From Butyrivibrio proteoclasticus P6B7 (GTDB lineage Bacteria > Bacillota > Clostridia > Lachnospirales > Lachnospiraceae), in assembly GCF_000622085.1 (NCBI RefSeq), contig NZ_JHWL01000002.1, positions 62,001 to 126,000 on the forward strand: 64,000 nt of DNA. The letters run 5' to 3'. The notes beneath the pieces were generated by a model, which was not told the DNA's origin, made no database searches, and saw only the letters and a program-made list of their open reading frames with translations. The first letter of the stretch is position 1, and each line of letters opens with the position of its first letter. The position numbers were made by a program, and so were the translations under genes. Positions 50,229 through 58,404 of this stretch are shown in pieces.

Positions 50229-50651
50229 ATGGATGAGAGTTTAATTAAAGAGCTTATTAGAAAAGCACTGGATATGAGAGCTTTTTCTTATACTCCATAT
50301 TCCAAGTTTAAGGTTGGAGCAGCGCTTCTTGCTAAGAACGGTAAGATCTATACAGGCTGTAATATTGAGAATGCAGCATATACTCCAACAAACTGTGCCG
50401 AAAGAACTGCCTTTTTTAAGGCAGTATCTGAAGGAGTCAAGGAATTTAAAGCAATTGCTATTGTAGGAGGCCCAGAAGACGCCGCAGAGCTTGAGTTTTG
50501 CCCTCCATGTGGAGTGTGCAGACAGGTAATGAGCGAGTTCTGTGACAATGACTTCATTGTAATATGCGCTAAATCTGAAACTGAATATCGTAAGTATACT
50601 TTGCCTGAGAGTTTACCGGACAGATTTGGTCCAAATGATCTTTTGTCTTGA
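50229..50651 (+). CDS. cdd: Cytidine deaminase
   Basis: The enzyme deaminates cytidine and deoxycytidine to uridine and deoxyuridine, which feed Udp. The 140-aa protein has YTPYSKFKVGAALLAKNGKI, the catalytic glutamate and first zinc ligand in TNCAERTAFFKA, and the other two zinc cysteines in CPPCGVCRQVMSEF. It is the last gene of the salvage operon. Its stop codon overlaps the -35 box of the rplS promoter. Confidence 0.96.
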   Translation: MDESLIKELIRKALDMRAFSYTPYSKFKVGAALLAKNGKIYTGCNIENAAYTPTNCAERTAFFKAVSEGVKEFKAIAIVGGPEDAAELEFCPPCGVCRQVMSEFCDNDFIVICAKSETEYRKYTLPESLPDRFGPNDLLS

Positions 50652-50677
50652 CTTGTCACAAGGATATATGTTATATT
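50648..50677 (+). promoter_or_regulatory. Promoter of rplS, overlapping the cdd stop codon
   Basis: TTGACT (50648-50653), an 18-base spacer and TATATT (50672-50677). The TGA of cdd lies within the -35 box. Confidence 0.6.
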
Positions 50678-50694
50678 AAAATGCGTTGTGATAA

Positions 50695-50745
50695 TCAGAC
50701 GGTCCTCTGTTACAGAATTTGTGTATTAAGAACGTCCCAGAGATA
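50695..50745 (+). promoter_or_regulatory. Probable L19 ribosomal-protein leader
   Basis: The rplS leader can fold: GACG near 50698 pairs with CGTC near 50732, around a small TCTG-TTA-CAGA hairpin (about 50706-50716). Firmicutes are known to carry an autoregulatory L19 leader at this place. The match to that family is from memory and position, not from a model search. Confidence 0.4.
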
Positions 50746-50756
50746 GGAGAAAAGAT

Positions 50757-51107
50757 ATGAGTACAATTATCGAAGAGCTCGAGAAAGAGCAGCTGAATGC
50801 TAACGCACCTCAGTTCAACACAGGTGACACAGTTAGAGTTCACGCTAAGATCAAGGAAGGAAACCGTGAGAGAGTTCAGGTTTTCGAGGGAACTGTTAAG
50901 AAGATTCAGGGCGGCAGCAACCGTACAACTTTCACAGTAAGAAAAGAGTCTTACGGTGTTGGCGTTGAGAAGACTTGGCCACTTCACTCACCTATCGTTG
51001 AGAAGGTAGAGGTTGTTAGAAGAGGTAAGGTTAGAAGAGCTAAGCTTAACTACCTTAAGGGTCTTACAGGTAAGAAGGCTAAGGTTAAGGAACTTGTTAC
51101 CAGATAA
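50757..51107 (+). CDS. rplS: Large subunit ribosomal protein L19
   Basis: The 116-aa protein has the L19 signature [20 protein letters not shown] and the C-terminal [20 protein letters not shown]. Codon use is typical of highly expressed genes. In most Firmicutes rplS directly follows trmD/rimM; here 6.4 kb separates them. The binding site is AGGAGAAAAG. A strong terminator follows. Confidence 0.98.
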   Translation: MSTIIEELEKEQLNANAPQFNTGDTVRVHAKIKEGNRERVQVFEGTVKKIQGGSNRTTFTVRKESYGVGVEKTWPLHSPIVEKVEVVRRGKVRRAKLNYLKGLTGKKAKVKELVTR

Positions 51108-51119
51108 TTTGTTTTTAAA

Positions 51120-51155
51120 AGAGGCAGTTACTTTTTAGTAATTGCCTCTTTTTCT
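51120..51155 (+). terminator. Terminator of rplS
   Basis: Stem of 13 bp, AGAGGCAGTTACT/AGTAATTGCCTCT with one G-U pair (51120-51132 with 51137-51149), followed by TTTTTCTC. Confidence 0.92.
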
Positions 51156-51182
51156 CTAAATAAAGCTTTTGGTGGAGGGGCC

Positions 51183-51740
51183 ATGTTTCGCAGAAGAAAG
51201 AGATACACATTTTATCAAAAGAAAAAGAGAATTACATCTAAACTTGTCAGAGAAATAATGTCATGGGCATTTGTGACTGTGCTTGCTATTTTTCTGGCAT
51301 TTGTTTTCGTTACATCCTTTGGAATGCAGGTGAAGGTTATCGGTGATTCTATGGAGCCTTCTTATTCCAATGGACAGAGTGTACTGGTCAATAGACTGGT
51401 CTATAAGATTGGAGGACCATCTAAGGGGGATGTGATAGTTTTTTTACCAAATGGTAATACTAATTCACATTATTATGTTAAGAGAGTTGTGGCAGAGCCT
51501 GGTGATACTGTCCAGATCATAGATGGATCATTGTATGTAAATGGAACATTAGCCGACGATGATAACGCAAACTATGATAAAATGGAAGATGCAGGGATAG
51601 CTGTCAATGAAATAAAGCTTGGTAGCGGTGAGTACTTTGTACTTGGTGATAACAGAAACAGTAGTGAGGATTCCAGAAGCGCCAATATTGGAATTATCAC
51701 TACCAAGATGATGATAGGTAAGGTTTGGTATAAATTATGA
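51183..51740 (+). CDS. lepB: Signal peptidase I (first copy)
   Basis: The 185-aa membrane protease removes signal peptides outside the membrane. It has one N-terminal anchor helix (about 28-48, AFVTVLAIFLAFVFVTSFG), the catalytic serine in GDSMEPSYSNGQSVLVNRL, the catalytic lysine in YYVKRVVAEPGDTV, and box E GEYFVLGDNRNSSEDSR. It follows the rplS terminator and overlaps rbgA by four bases. A related but distinct copy lies at 52640. Confidence 0.95.
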   Translation: MFRRRKRYTFYQKKKRITSKLVREIMSWAFVTVLAIFLAFVFVTSFGMQVKVIGDSMEPSYSNGQSVLVNRLVYKIGGPSKGDVIVFLPNGNTNSHYYVKRVVAEPGDTVQIIDGSLYVNGTLADDDNANYDKMEDAGIAVNEIKLGSGEYFVLGDNRNSSEDSRSANIGIITTKMMIGKVWYKL

Positions 51741-52612
51741 ATTTTCAGTGGTACCCAGGTCATATGACCAAAGCGATAAGAATGATGCAGGAGAACATCA
51801 AGCTGATCGACATTATAATCGAGCTGACTGATGCCAGAATTCCAGCATCAGGACGTAACCCTGATATAGATGAGCTTGGTAAGAATAAGTTCAGACTTAT
51901 TGTGCTTAATAAGGCTGATCTTGCTGATCCTTCAGTTACCAAGAAGTGGCATGAGTATTACAAGAATCAGGGCTATTTTGTCTGCGAGATGAATTCTAAG
52001 ACAGGTAATGAGGCTGGAAAGGTTAAAGACCTTGTTCAGAGTGCCTGTGCTGAAAAGATTGAAAAGGATAAAAAGAGAGGAATCGTTGGAAGACCTATCA
52101 GAGCCATGGTTGCAGGTATCCCTAACGTTGGTAAGTCCACATTTATCAATAAGCTTGCTGGAAAGGCTTCTGCCAAGACAGGTAATAAGCCTGGTGTTAC
52201 TAAGGGTAAACAGTGGATCGCCCTTTCTAAGAACATGCAGTTACTAGATACTCCTGGTATTCTTTGGCCTAAATTTGAGGATGAAACAGTTGGTCTTCAT
52301 CTTGCACTTATTGGATCTATGAATGATGAGAATCTTGATCAGACAGAGCTTGCCTGCGAACTTATCAAGATTCTTAAAATTGATTATCCAAATGCTATTT
52401 TAGAGAAGTATAATATAACTAACGAACAGCTTCAGGAGCTGGCAGAGGAGCAGTATGCTACTGAGCTTAGTGCTTACCTTTCTGCTATTGCCCTTAATAG
52501 AAAGTGCTTTAAACAAGGCGGTGTTCCTGATATTGATAGGGCTGCAGCATTACTTCTTGATGATTTTAGAAATGGAAGATTGGGGAAGCTTTCATTAGAA
52601 AGACCAAATTAA
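51737..52612 (+). CDS. rbgA: Ribosome biogenesis GTPase RbgA (YlqF)
   Basis: This GTPase is needed for late 50S assembly. The 291-aa protein is circularly permuted: G4 LNKADLAD (about 54-61) comes before G1 GIPNVGKSTFINKL (about 129-142) and G3 DTPGILWPKF. It begins with MNFQWYPGHMTKAIRMMQ, the family start. The position after rplS and before rnhB is conserved with Bacillus, apart from the flanking lepB genes. Confidence 0.96.
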   Translation: MNFQWYPGHMTKAIRMMQENIKLIDIIIELTDARIPASGRNPDIDELGKNKFRLIVLNKADLADPSVTKKWHEYYKNQGYFVCEMNSKTGNEAGKVKDLVQSACAEKIEKDKKRGIVGRPIRAMVAGIPNVGKSTFINKLAGKASAKTGNKPGVTKGKQWIALSKNMQLLDTPGILWPKFEDETVGLHLALIGSMNDENLDQTELACELIKILKIDYPNAILEKYNITNEQLQELAEEQYATELSAYLSAIALNRKCFKQGGVPDIDRAAALLLDDFRNGRLGKLSLERPN

Positions 52613-52639
52613 AGCACCTGGTGCGGAAATGGGTAAAAC

Positions 52640-53173
52640 ATGAAAAAAGTATTGAAGGAAATATTTAACACTATAGTATATCTGGCATGTATCTTCGTGC
52701 TTACATTTCTTTTTATTACGTTTATAGCTCAGCGTACGGAGGTTAGTGGCTCTTCTATGGAGCCAACCCTTCATAACGAGGATTCTCTTTTAGTAGATAA
52801 ATTATCCTACAGATTTTCAGATCCCAAGCGATTTGATATAGTTATTTTCCCATACAAATACGGCAATAAGCAGTATTTCATCAAGCGTGTCATCGGTCTT
52901 CCTGGAGAGACAGTAAGGATCGATGAAAGCGGTAATATTTATATCAATGGTCAGGTTCTTAGTGAGAATTATGGCGCAGAGGTCATTCTTGAACCTGGTA
53001 GAGCCATAGAAGAGATCACTTTGGGCGAGGATGAATACTTCGTTATGGGTGATAACAGAAACCACAGTATGGACAGTAGAGATCCTTCTGTAGGTAATGT
53101 TCAGAAAGAAGACATCATAGGTAAGGCATTTATTCGCATATTCCCCTTTGACAGTTTTGGAGGCATCAGATAA
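52640..53173 (+). CDS. lepB: Signal peptidase I (second copy)
   Basis: The 177-aa protein has one N-terminal anchor (IVYLACIFVLTFLFITFIA, about 12-30), the catalytic serine in GSSMEPTLHNEDSLLVDKL, the catalytic lysine in QYFIKRVIGLPGETV and box E DEYFVMGDNRNHSMDSRDP. It is only partly like the copy at 51183, so the two may differ in substrates. Its stop overlaps the rnhB start by one base. Confidence 0.95.
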   Translation: MKKVLKEIFNTIVYLACIFVLTFLFITFIAQRTEVSGSSMEPTLHNEDSLLVDKLSYRFSDPKRFDIVIFPYKYGNKQYFIKRVIGLPGETVRIDESGNIYINGQVLSENYGAEVILEPGRAIEEITLGEDEYFVMGDNRNHSMDSRDPSVGNVQKEDIIGKAFIRIFPFDSFGGIR

Positions 53174-53934
53174 TGGAAAGCATAGCATTTATTAAGGAAA
53201 GACTGGAAGAGGCAGTTAAAGTCAATAATTTCGAGGCTTTTATCAGGGAATATCAGGAAGATCAAAGAGCGGGTGTTCAGAAGCTTATAGCTACTGCCGC
53301 CAAAAAGCATGAAGCTCTTTTAAAAGAAAAAGAGCGTATCGAAACAATGAAGAAATATGAGAAGGAGTACGGCGATCTGGGACTCCTTTGCGGTATCGAT
53401 GAGGTTGGAAGAGGTCCTTTAGCAGGACCTGTCTATGCAGCGGCAGTTATACTTCCCAAGGACTGCGATATCCTATATCTAAATGATTCTAAGAAATTAT
53501 CCGAAAAAAAGAGAGAAGAGCTTTATGATGTGATCATGGAAAAGGCTGTGGCTGTTGGAATTGGCCATTCTTCTCACACACGAATCGATGAGATAAATAT
53601 ACTTAATGCAACCTATGAAGCTATGGCAATGGCAGTTAATAGCCTCAGCGTTAAGCCTGATGGTCTTTTGATTGATGCGGTTCATATCCCGCTTCTTGAA
53701 GAGTACAAGCAGGTTTCAATAATTAAGGGAGACGCCAAGAGTGTATCCATCGCGGCTGCCAGTATTATTGCCAAGGTTACTCGAGACAGAGTTATGAAAG
53801 AACTGGATACTCAGTATCCTGAATACGGCTTCGCATCTAATAAAGGCTATGGAAGTGCTGATCACATAGCTGCAATCAAGAAATATGGCCCTTGTGAGAT
53901 TCACAGAAGATCTTTTATAGGTAACTTCGTATGA
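53173..53934 (+). CDS. rnhB: Ribonuclease HII
   Basis: The enzyme cuts the RNA strand of RNA-DNA hybrids and single ribonucleotides in DNA. The 253-aa protein has an N-terminal helical extension (about 1-70) found in Firmicute RNase HII, then GIDEVGRGPLAGPVYAAAV with the first two acidic residues, NDSKKLSEKKRE, LLIDAVHIPL and the tail YGPCEIHRRSF. It overlaps the next gene by four bases. Confidence 0.96.
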   Translation: MESIAFIKERLEEAVKVNNFEAFIREYQEDQRAGVQKLIATAAKKHEALLKEKERIETMKKYEKEYGDLGLLCGIDEVGRGPLAGPVYAAAVILPKDCDILYLNDSKKLSEKKREELYDVIMEKAVAVGIGHSSHTRIDEINILNATYEAMAMAVNSLSVKPDGLLIDAVHIPLLEEYKQVSIIKGDAKSVSIAAASIIAKVTRDRVMKELDTQYPEYGFASNKGYGSADHIAAIKKYGPCEIHRRSFIGNFV

Positions 53935-55667
53935 GTGGTGTTGGAAACGTCTCACAATCAAATATGGTCCAGGTTGATGGCAGATACCTTGAAAGCTCCG
54001 GCAAAGAGCCGGTGGCAATTGAGCTTAAGAGGGGTTCTGTTATCAAAGGGACCATTATGTCCGTTTCCGACACTGAAGAGGGTAAAATAGCTAATATCAA
54101 TATTGGGGATGCCGTGATTTCTGCTAAGCTTACAGATGGCATGGGGCTTAGAGAGGGGCAGACCCTGAGCTTTTCTATTAGAGGAACTTCAAGAAATGGA
54201 GTGACTCTTCTTCCGCTTTTGGAAAATACTTCCACTTTACAAAGTACAATTAAGGCCCTTAATGCTGCAGGCATTGAGGTTAATGATAAGAATATCCAGC
54301 TTGTAAAAGAGATGATGGAGCACAACCTTCCAATCGACAAAGACTCTTTACAGGATATGGCTAAGACTGCCAGTACATATGCTGATGCGGACATTACTAC
54401 ATTGGTTGAAATGAAAAGCCTTAATATTCCAATTAATGACAAAAACATCGTTCAGTATGAGAGCTACAAGAACTATGAGCATCAGGTTCTTGGGGAACTT
54501 GAGGAGGTTGTAGAGGAGCTTCCAAAGGCTCTTGATACTCTTATGGAAAATGGCGAAACTGCAAAAGCTGTAAATATCTATGGTTCTGTTCTTAAGATGG
54601 TTACTTCCGGCGAAGGCGCTGAAAAAGAAGCTGCGTTAGCTCTTGAAGCAGAGAATACTGAGCTGGTAAGTAAAGAACCTAATGAAGCAGCAAAGGGCGA
54701 AGCGGCGGCAAAAGAGGCCATTGATGATTCCAAGCAGGCACCTGAATCAGCTAAAGATAATGCCTTAAAACTTCTTCAAGAATTAAGTGAAGGAGAAAAG
54801 CTTAAAGAAGGCGTTCAGGATAAGGGACAGGGAGACAGCTCTTTTAACAACTCTATTAAAGAATTTGGTGATAAGCTTAGAAATGTAGGCTTTAGTGATA
54901 ATGATATAAACAGCCTTATGGATAAAGCACAGCAGGGTAAGTTTTCAGAGACAGATCTTTTAAATGAGCTTAACAAAGCCTTTGAAAAGGCGGATCTATC
55001 TAATAAGAGCGAAGTTAATGCCTGGAAGAATGTCTTTTCCGATGATACCTTTAAAAACCTCTTAAAGGATAAGATTTCCTCCCAGTGGCTTATAAAGCCA
55101 GAGGATGTCACAGAGAAGGAGAATGTTGATCATCTCTATCAGAGGATCAATAATCAGGTAAAAAATCTGTCTAATATGATCCAGGAAAGTGGACTGGCCG
55201 GGACCAAGGTTTCTCAGGCGGTTAATAATCTTCAGAACAACCTGGATTTCATGAATCAGATAAATCAGATGTTCCAGTATGTACAGCTTCCGCTAATGAT
55301 GGCTGGACAGAACACCCACGGCGATCTATACGTTTATCGCAATAAGAACAAGAAGATGAGTGAGGATGGTTCAGTTAGTGCGGTTCTTCACCTTGATATG
55401 GAGCATTTGGGACCTCTTGATGTATATGTTAAGATGCTGGATAAAAAGGTCACCACGAACTTTTATGTAGCAGATGACTCAATCCTTGATCTTATCAATG
55501 ACAATATTGATATTCTCAACGAAAGGCTCAGTAAAAGAGGATACACTATGCAGGTTACCATGAAGCTTCTTGATGATTTTTCTTCAAAGGATGCAGCTGT
55601 AGATGAGATGTTTGATGTGACTAAAATGCCCATACTTTCTACCACATCCTTTGATGCCAGAGCATAA
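53931..55667 (+). CDS. FliK-like protein (YlqG-type)
   Basis: The 578-aa protein has an N-terminal beta-rich region (about 20-85), a long Ala/Glu/Lys-rich middle, and a C-terminal domain (about 465-560) resembling the flagellar hook-length control domain of FliK: SAVLHLDMEHLGPLDVYVKM followed by NFYVADDSILDLINDNIDIL and LSKRGYTMQVTM. B. subtilis has ylqG at the same place, between rnhB and ylqH. There is no signal peptide. The neighbour encodes an FlhB C-domain-like protein, the natural partner type of FliK. The function is unknown. Confidence 0.75.
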   Translation: MSGVGNVSQSNMVQVDGRYLESSGKEPVAIELKRGSVIKGTIMSVSDTEEGKIANINIGDAVISAKLTDGMGLREGQTLSFSIRGTSRNGVTLLPLLENTSTLQSTIKALNAAGIEVNDKNIQLVKEMMEHNLPIDKDSLQDMAKTASTYADADITTLVEMKSLNIPINDKNIVQYESYKNYEHQVLGELEEVVEELPKALDTLMENGETAKAVNIYGSVLKMVTSGEGAEKEAALALEAENTELVSKEPNEAAKGEAAAKEAIDDSKQAPESAKDNALKLLQELSEGEKLKEGVQDKGQGDSSFNNSIKEFGDKLRNVGFSDNDINSLMDKAQQGKFSETDLLNELNKAFEKADLSNKSEVNAWKNVFSDDTFKNLLKDKISSQWLIKPEDVTEKENVDHLYQRINNQVKNLSNMIQESGLAGTKVSQAVNNLQNNLDFMNQINQMFQYVQLPLMMAGQNTHGDLYVYRNKNKKMSEDGSVSAVLHLDMEHLGPLDVYVKMLDKKVTTNFYVADDSILDLINDNIDILNERLSKRGYTMQVTMKLLDDFSSKDAAVDEMFDVTKMPILSTTSFDARA

Positions 55668-55708
55668 AAAGTATTTAACTTAACTTAATTTATTTAAAGA
55701 AGGTGTAG

Positions 55709-56002
55709 ATGGATAGTAACAAACGTGATAAAATAAAAACCGCTGTGGCGCTTTCATATGATCCTAATGAAGATGGAGCGCCAAGGGTCATAGCTTCAGG
55801 AAAGGGAGTTTTGGCTGAGAAGATCATTGAACAGGCCAAGGAAAATGACATTCCCATTCATGAAGATGACAAGCTGGCCGACACTTTGTCCAGATTAGAG
55901 ATAGGGGAGATGATTCCACCTGAGCTTTATGAGGTGGTTGCTGAGATTCTTGTATTTGTTGATGCTATGGACAAGATTAAGGCCAAGGATCGAAGCCGAT
56001 AG
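55709..56002 (+). CDS. Stand-alone FlhB C-terminal-like protein (YlqH-type)
   Basis: The 97-aa protein corresponds to the part of FlhB/YscU that follows the NPTH self-cleavage site: VALSYDPNEDGAPRVIASG, then IHEDDKLADTLSRLEIGEMI and PPELYEVVAEILVFVD. It has no membrane part and no NPTH motif. Its position after a FliK-like gene repeats the ylqG-ylqH pair of Bacillus. The function is unknown; it is expected to bind FliK-like partners or export substrates. The binding site is AAAGAAGG. Confidence 0.85.
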   Translation: MDSNKRDKIKTAVALSYDPNEDGAPRVIASGKGVLAEKIIEQAKENDIPIHEDDKLADTLSRLEIGEMIPPELYEVVAEILVFVDAMDKIKAKDRSR

Positions 56003-56022
56003 ATTTAAGGAGGAGTATTTAA

Positions 56023-56991
56023 ATGAATTTTGGTCAGGCTATAAAGAGTTGTTTTTCTAATTATGCCAATTTTAAGGGGAGAGCCAGAAGATCTGAGTTT
56101 TGGTTTTTCTTTTTATTCTGTTATGTATGCTCATTAGCGCTTAATATGATAACCTCGTTTGCTACATCAGCAATGAGTATGCAATGGGTTGATTCCTATG
56201 GAGATTTCAATTTCTCAATTCTTGGTGTTTATGGAATCCAGTATCTGTTAGGACTTCTTCTTACACTTCCTCAGTACGCAGTAATGGTTAGAAGACTTCA
56301 TGATACAGGTAGATCTGGTGCTCTTGCACTTGTTAAATTCATAATGGATGTTGCCATCATGGTTCTTGCAATCATTATGATCGTTAGCTGTTTCTCACTT
56401 GTTATTGCGACTGTAGCTAAGGGATATGACTACGAGCCAGATGATGCGGCTCTTGCGGGATTGGGATTCCTTATTATTATAATTATGCTGTTAGCTTTGG
56501 CAGCTCTTGTTATTGATATCATTCTTCTGATTTTCCTTTGTCAAGATTCTCAGTACTTTGATAATAAGTACGGTGAGTGCCCTAAGAAGATTATTATGGG
56601 ATATGATCCAAGTGGAGCTCCAATTTATGGATACCCAACTTATGGTCAGTCATATGCATCTAACCCATATACAGCAGGTGGTTACAATCAGGTAAACAGA
56701 CAGATGCAGGGCCAGCCAGTTTACCAGCAGCCAGTACAGCCAGTGTATCAGCAGCCAGTACAGCCAGCACAGCCAGTTTACCAGCAGCCAGTACAGCCAG
56801 CTCAGCCAGTTAATCAGACACCGGTTCAGCCAGCAGCACCTGCAGCTAATCCTAATGGCGGACAGTTCTCAGGCGTTAGTATTGAGAACATGACAAACGA
56901 AGATTCAATCAGTCCTGAAGCTAAGAAGGATCCAGAGGATCAGCACTTTGACAGCTCAGTATATCAGGATGATAACAGCCTTTGGAAGTAA
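56023..56991 (+). CDS. DUF805 membrane protein with Pro/Gln-rich repeat tail
   Basis: The 322-aa protein starts with the DUF805 pattern FKGRARRSEFWFFFLFCYVC and has four transmembrane segments within residues 25-180, including YAVMVRRLHDTGRSG between helices two and three. The tail (about 205-290) is rich in Tyr/Pro/Gln with repeated YQQPVQPAQPV units and should be cytoplasmic and disordered. The function of DUF805 proteins is unknown. It follows AAGGAGGAG and sits between the FlhB-like gene and yraN, which are adjacent in many relatives. Confidence 0.85.
   Translation: MNFGQAIKSCFSNYANFKGRARRSEFWFFFLFCYVCSLALNMITSFATSAMSMQWVDSYGDFNFSILGVYGIQYLLGLLLTLPQYAVMVRRLHDTGRSGALALVKFIMDVAIMVLAIIMIVSCFSLVIATVAKGYDYEPDDAALAGLGFLIIIIMLLALAALVIDIILLIFLCQDSQYFDNKYGECPKKIIMGYDPSGAPIYGYPTYGQSYASNPYTAGGYNQVNRQMQGQPVYQQPVQPVYQQPVQPAQPVYQQPVQPAQPVNQTPVQPAAPAANPNGGQFSGVSIENMTNEDSISPEAKKDPEDQHFDSSVYQDDNSLWK
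56710..56860 (+). repeat. In-frame repeats coding for Pro/Gln-rich units
   Basis: Imperfect units of about 21-33 bases built from CAGCCAGT and CAGCAGCCAGTACAG code for QPVYQQPVQPA. Near-identical copies suggest recent slippage or recombination. Confidence 0.75.
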
Positions 56992-56994
56992 TAT

Positions 56995-57357
56995 ATGAAC
57001 AAAAGAATATCCGGTTCTTTTTATGAGGATCTTGCCTGCGACTATATAGTTAAGAACAAGGGCAGGATTCTTGAAAGGAACTTTAGATTACGTCAGGGCG
57101 AGATTGATATTATTGCCCAGGACGAAGGCTATATTTGCTTTATAGAAGTTAAGTATAGGAAAGACAATAGATACGGCGGTCCTTTGGCCGCTGTATCATT
57201 TGCTAAGATAAGACAGATCTGTAAGATTTCTAGGTTTTACCTCTCTTTTCGGAATATCTCCGAAGATACACCCATTCGATACGATGTTATAGCTATTTCA
57301 AACGAAGAATCGGCTACAACGATAAGATGGATTAAAAACGCATTTGATTATTCATAA
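56995..57357 (+). CDS. yraN: YraN family putative endonuclease (UPF0102)
   Basis: The 120-aa protein has the PD-(D/E)xK-type nuclease core of the YraN family: YEDLACDYIVKNKGRILERN, LRQGEIDIIAQDEG and CFIEVKYRKD. It starts three bases after the DUF805 stop. The family is often linked to rnhB, as here. Its cellular role is unsettled. Confidence 0.92.
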   Translation: MNKRISGSFYEDLACDYIVKNKGRILERNFRLRQGEIDIIAQDEGYICFIEVKYRKDNRYGGPLAAVSFAKIRQICKISRFYLSFRNISEDTPIRYDVIAISNEESATTIRWIKNAFDYS

Positions 57358-57432
57358 AAGCATTGGATATAATCATTTTATGGGCATTTGTGGCTCGTAT
57401 TATGAACTGATATCAGATTGGAAGATAAGAAT

Positions 57433-58299
57433 ATGGACATAAACATTAAAAGAACTGGTCTTGAAAGAACCATGGAACTTAGAAACAAGGGAGAGCTTTA
57501 TTATCTGGTTTTCCCAAGAATAGAAGAACTGGGAATAGTTGACCATCTGTTTAGTACAAGGCTTGGAGGCGTAAGTAAGGGCTATTATTCGACCTGTAAC
57601 CTAAGCTATACAAGGGGTGATGACAAAGAGGCTGTGGATGAGAACTACAAGCGTATTTCAGAGGCTCTGGGCCACGGCAAAAAGCTTAATGACTTCGTAT
57701 CTACCTTTCAGACCCACACCACCAACGTGAGGGTTGTAACTGAGGAAGATAGAGGAAAGGGCCCATATATTCAGAGAGATTATACAGACGTGGACGGACT
57801 TGTTACCAACGTGCCTGGAATTATCCTTTCCACCTTCCATGCAGATTGCCCGCCTGTATATTTCGTTGATCCTGTAAAAAGAGCTATCGGCTTATCCCAC
57901 TCAGGCTGGAAGGGCACCAAGGGTCAGATTTCCAAGGTTACCATTGAAGCCATGACAAAGAATTATGGAACAGACCCCAAGGACCTTATCTGTGCCATTG
58001 GCCCATCAATATGTGGCCCCTGCTATGAAATAGGCAGTGATGTGGCAGATGAATTTAGCGAAAGCTACACAAGTAAAGAGCTTGAGGATAATAAGATACT
58101 TATCAAATATCCTGAGCATAAATACAGATTGTATCTTTGGAATGCTATTAAGCTATCTCTTGTAAAAAGCGGCGTAAAAGAAGAAAACATAATAGTAACT
58201 GACATATGTACCAGATGTAATCCAGAGCTTTTATTTTCTCATCGTATACATCATGAGAATCGCGGCAATCTTGCAGCATTTCTGGCTTTGAAGGAATAG
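57433..58299 (+). CDS. pgeF: Purine nucleoside phosphorylase/multicopper-like family protein PgeF (YlmD/YfiH)
   Basis: The start is the ATG at 57433, eight bases after GGAAG; an in-frame TTG at 57418 overlaps that site. The 288-aa protein has the zinc ligands of the YfiH family: His in FQTHTTNVRVV, Cys in FHADCPPVYF and His in LSHSGWKGT. Members cleave purine nucleosides or edit peptidoglycan precursors (PgeF); both activities have been described and cannot be told apart here. It is monocistronic or follows yraN. Confidence 0.9.
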   Translation: MDINIKRTGLERTMELRNKGELYYLVFPRIEELGIVDHLFSTRLGGVSKGYYSTCNLSYTRGDDKEAVDENYKRISEALGHGKKLNDFVSTFQTHTTNVRVVTEEDRGKGPYIQRDYTDVDGLVTNVPGIILSTFHADCPPVYFVDPVKRAIGLSHSGWKGTKGQISKVTIEAMTKNYGTDPKDLICAIGPSICGPCYEIGSDVADEFSESYTSKELEDNKILIKYPEHKYRLYLWNAIKLSLVKSGVKEENIIVTDICTRCNPELLFSHRIHHENRGNLAAFLALKE

Positions 58300-58320
58300 T
58301 ATGCGGATAAACGTCAATTT

Positions 58321-58360
58321 CTTAAGAAATCTTAAGAAATTTCGATGGTAAATCTTAAGA
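58321..58360. promoter_or_regulatory. Direct repeats of CTTAAGA before the two-component system
   Basis: CTTAAGAAAT occurs twice in exact tandem (58321-58330, 58331-58340), and CTTAAGA again at 58354-58360. The ten-base spacing fits binding by an OmpR-type dimer, and resembles the CiaR pattern TTTAAG-N5-TTTAAG. Confidence 0.65.
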
Positions 58361-58404
58361 TTTATTTGATTTAATAGTATTAGTGAATAGAATGTGAGGG
58401 AAAA

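Noticed and set aside
56710..56860. CRISPR-like array in the repeat-rich stretch
   Set aside because: Units are contiguous without unique spacers and keep the reading frame of the DUF805 protein.
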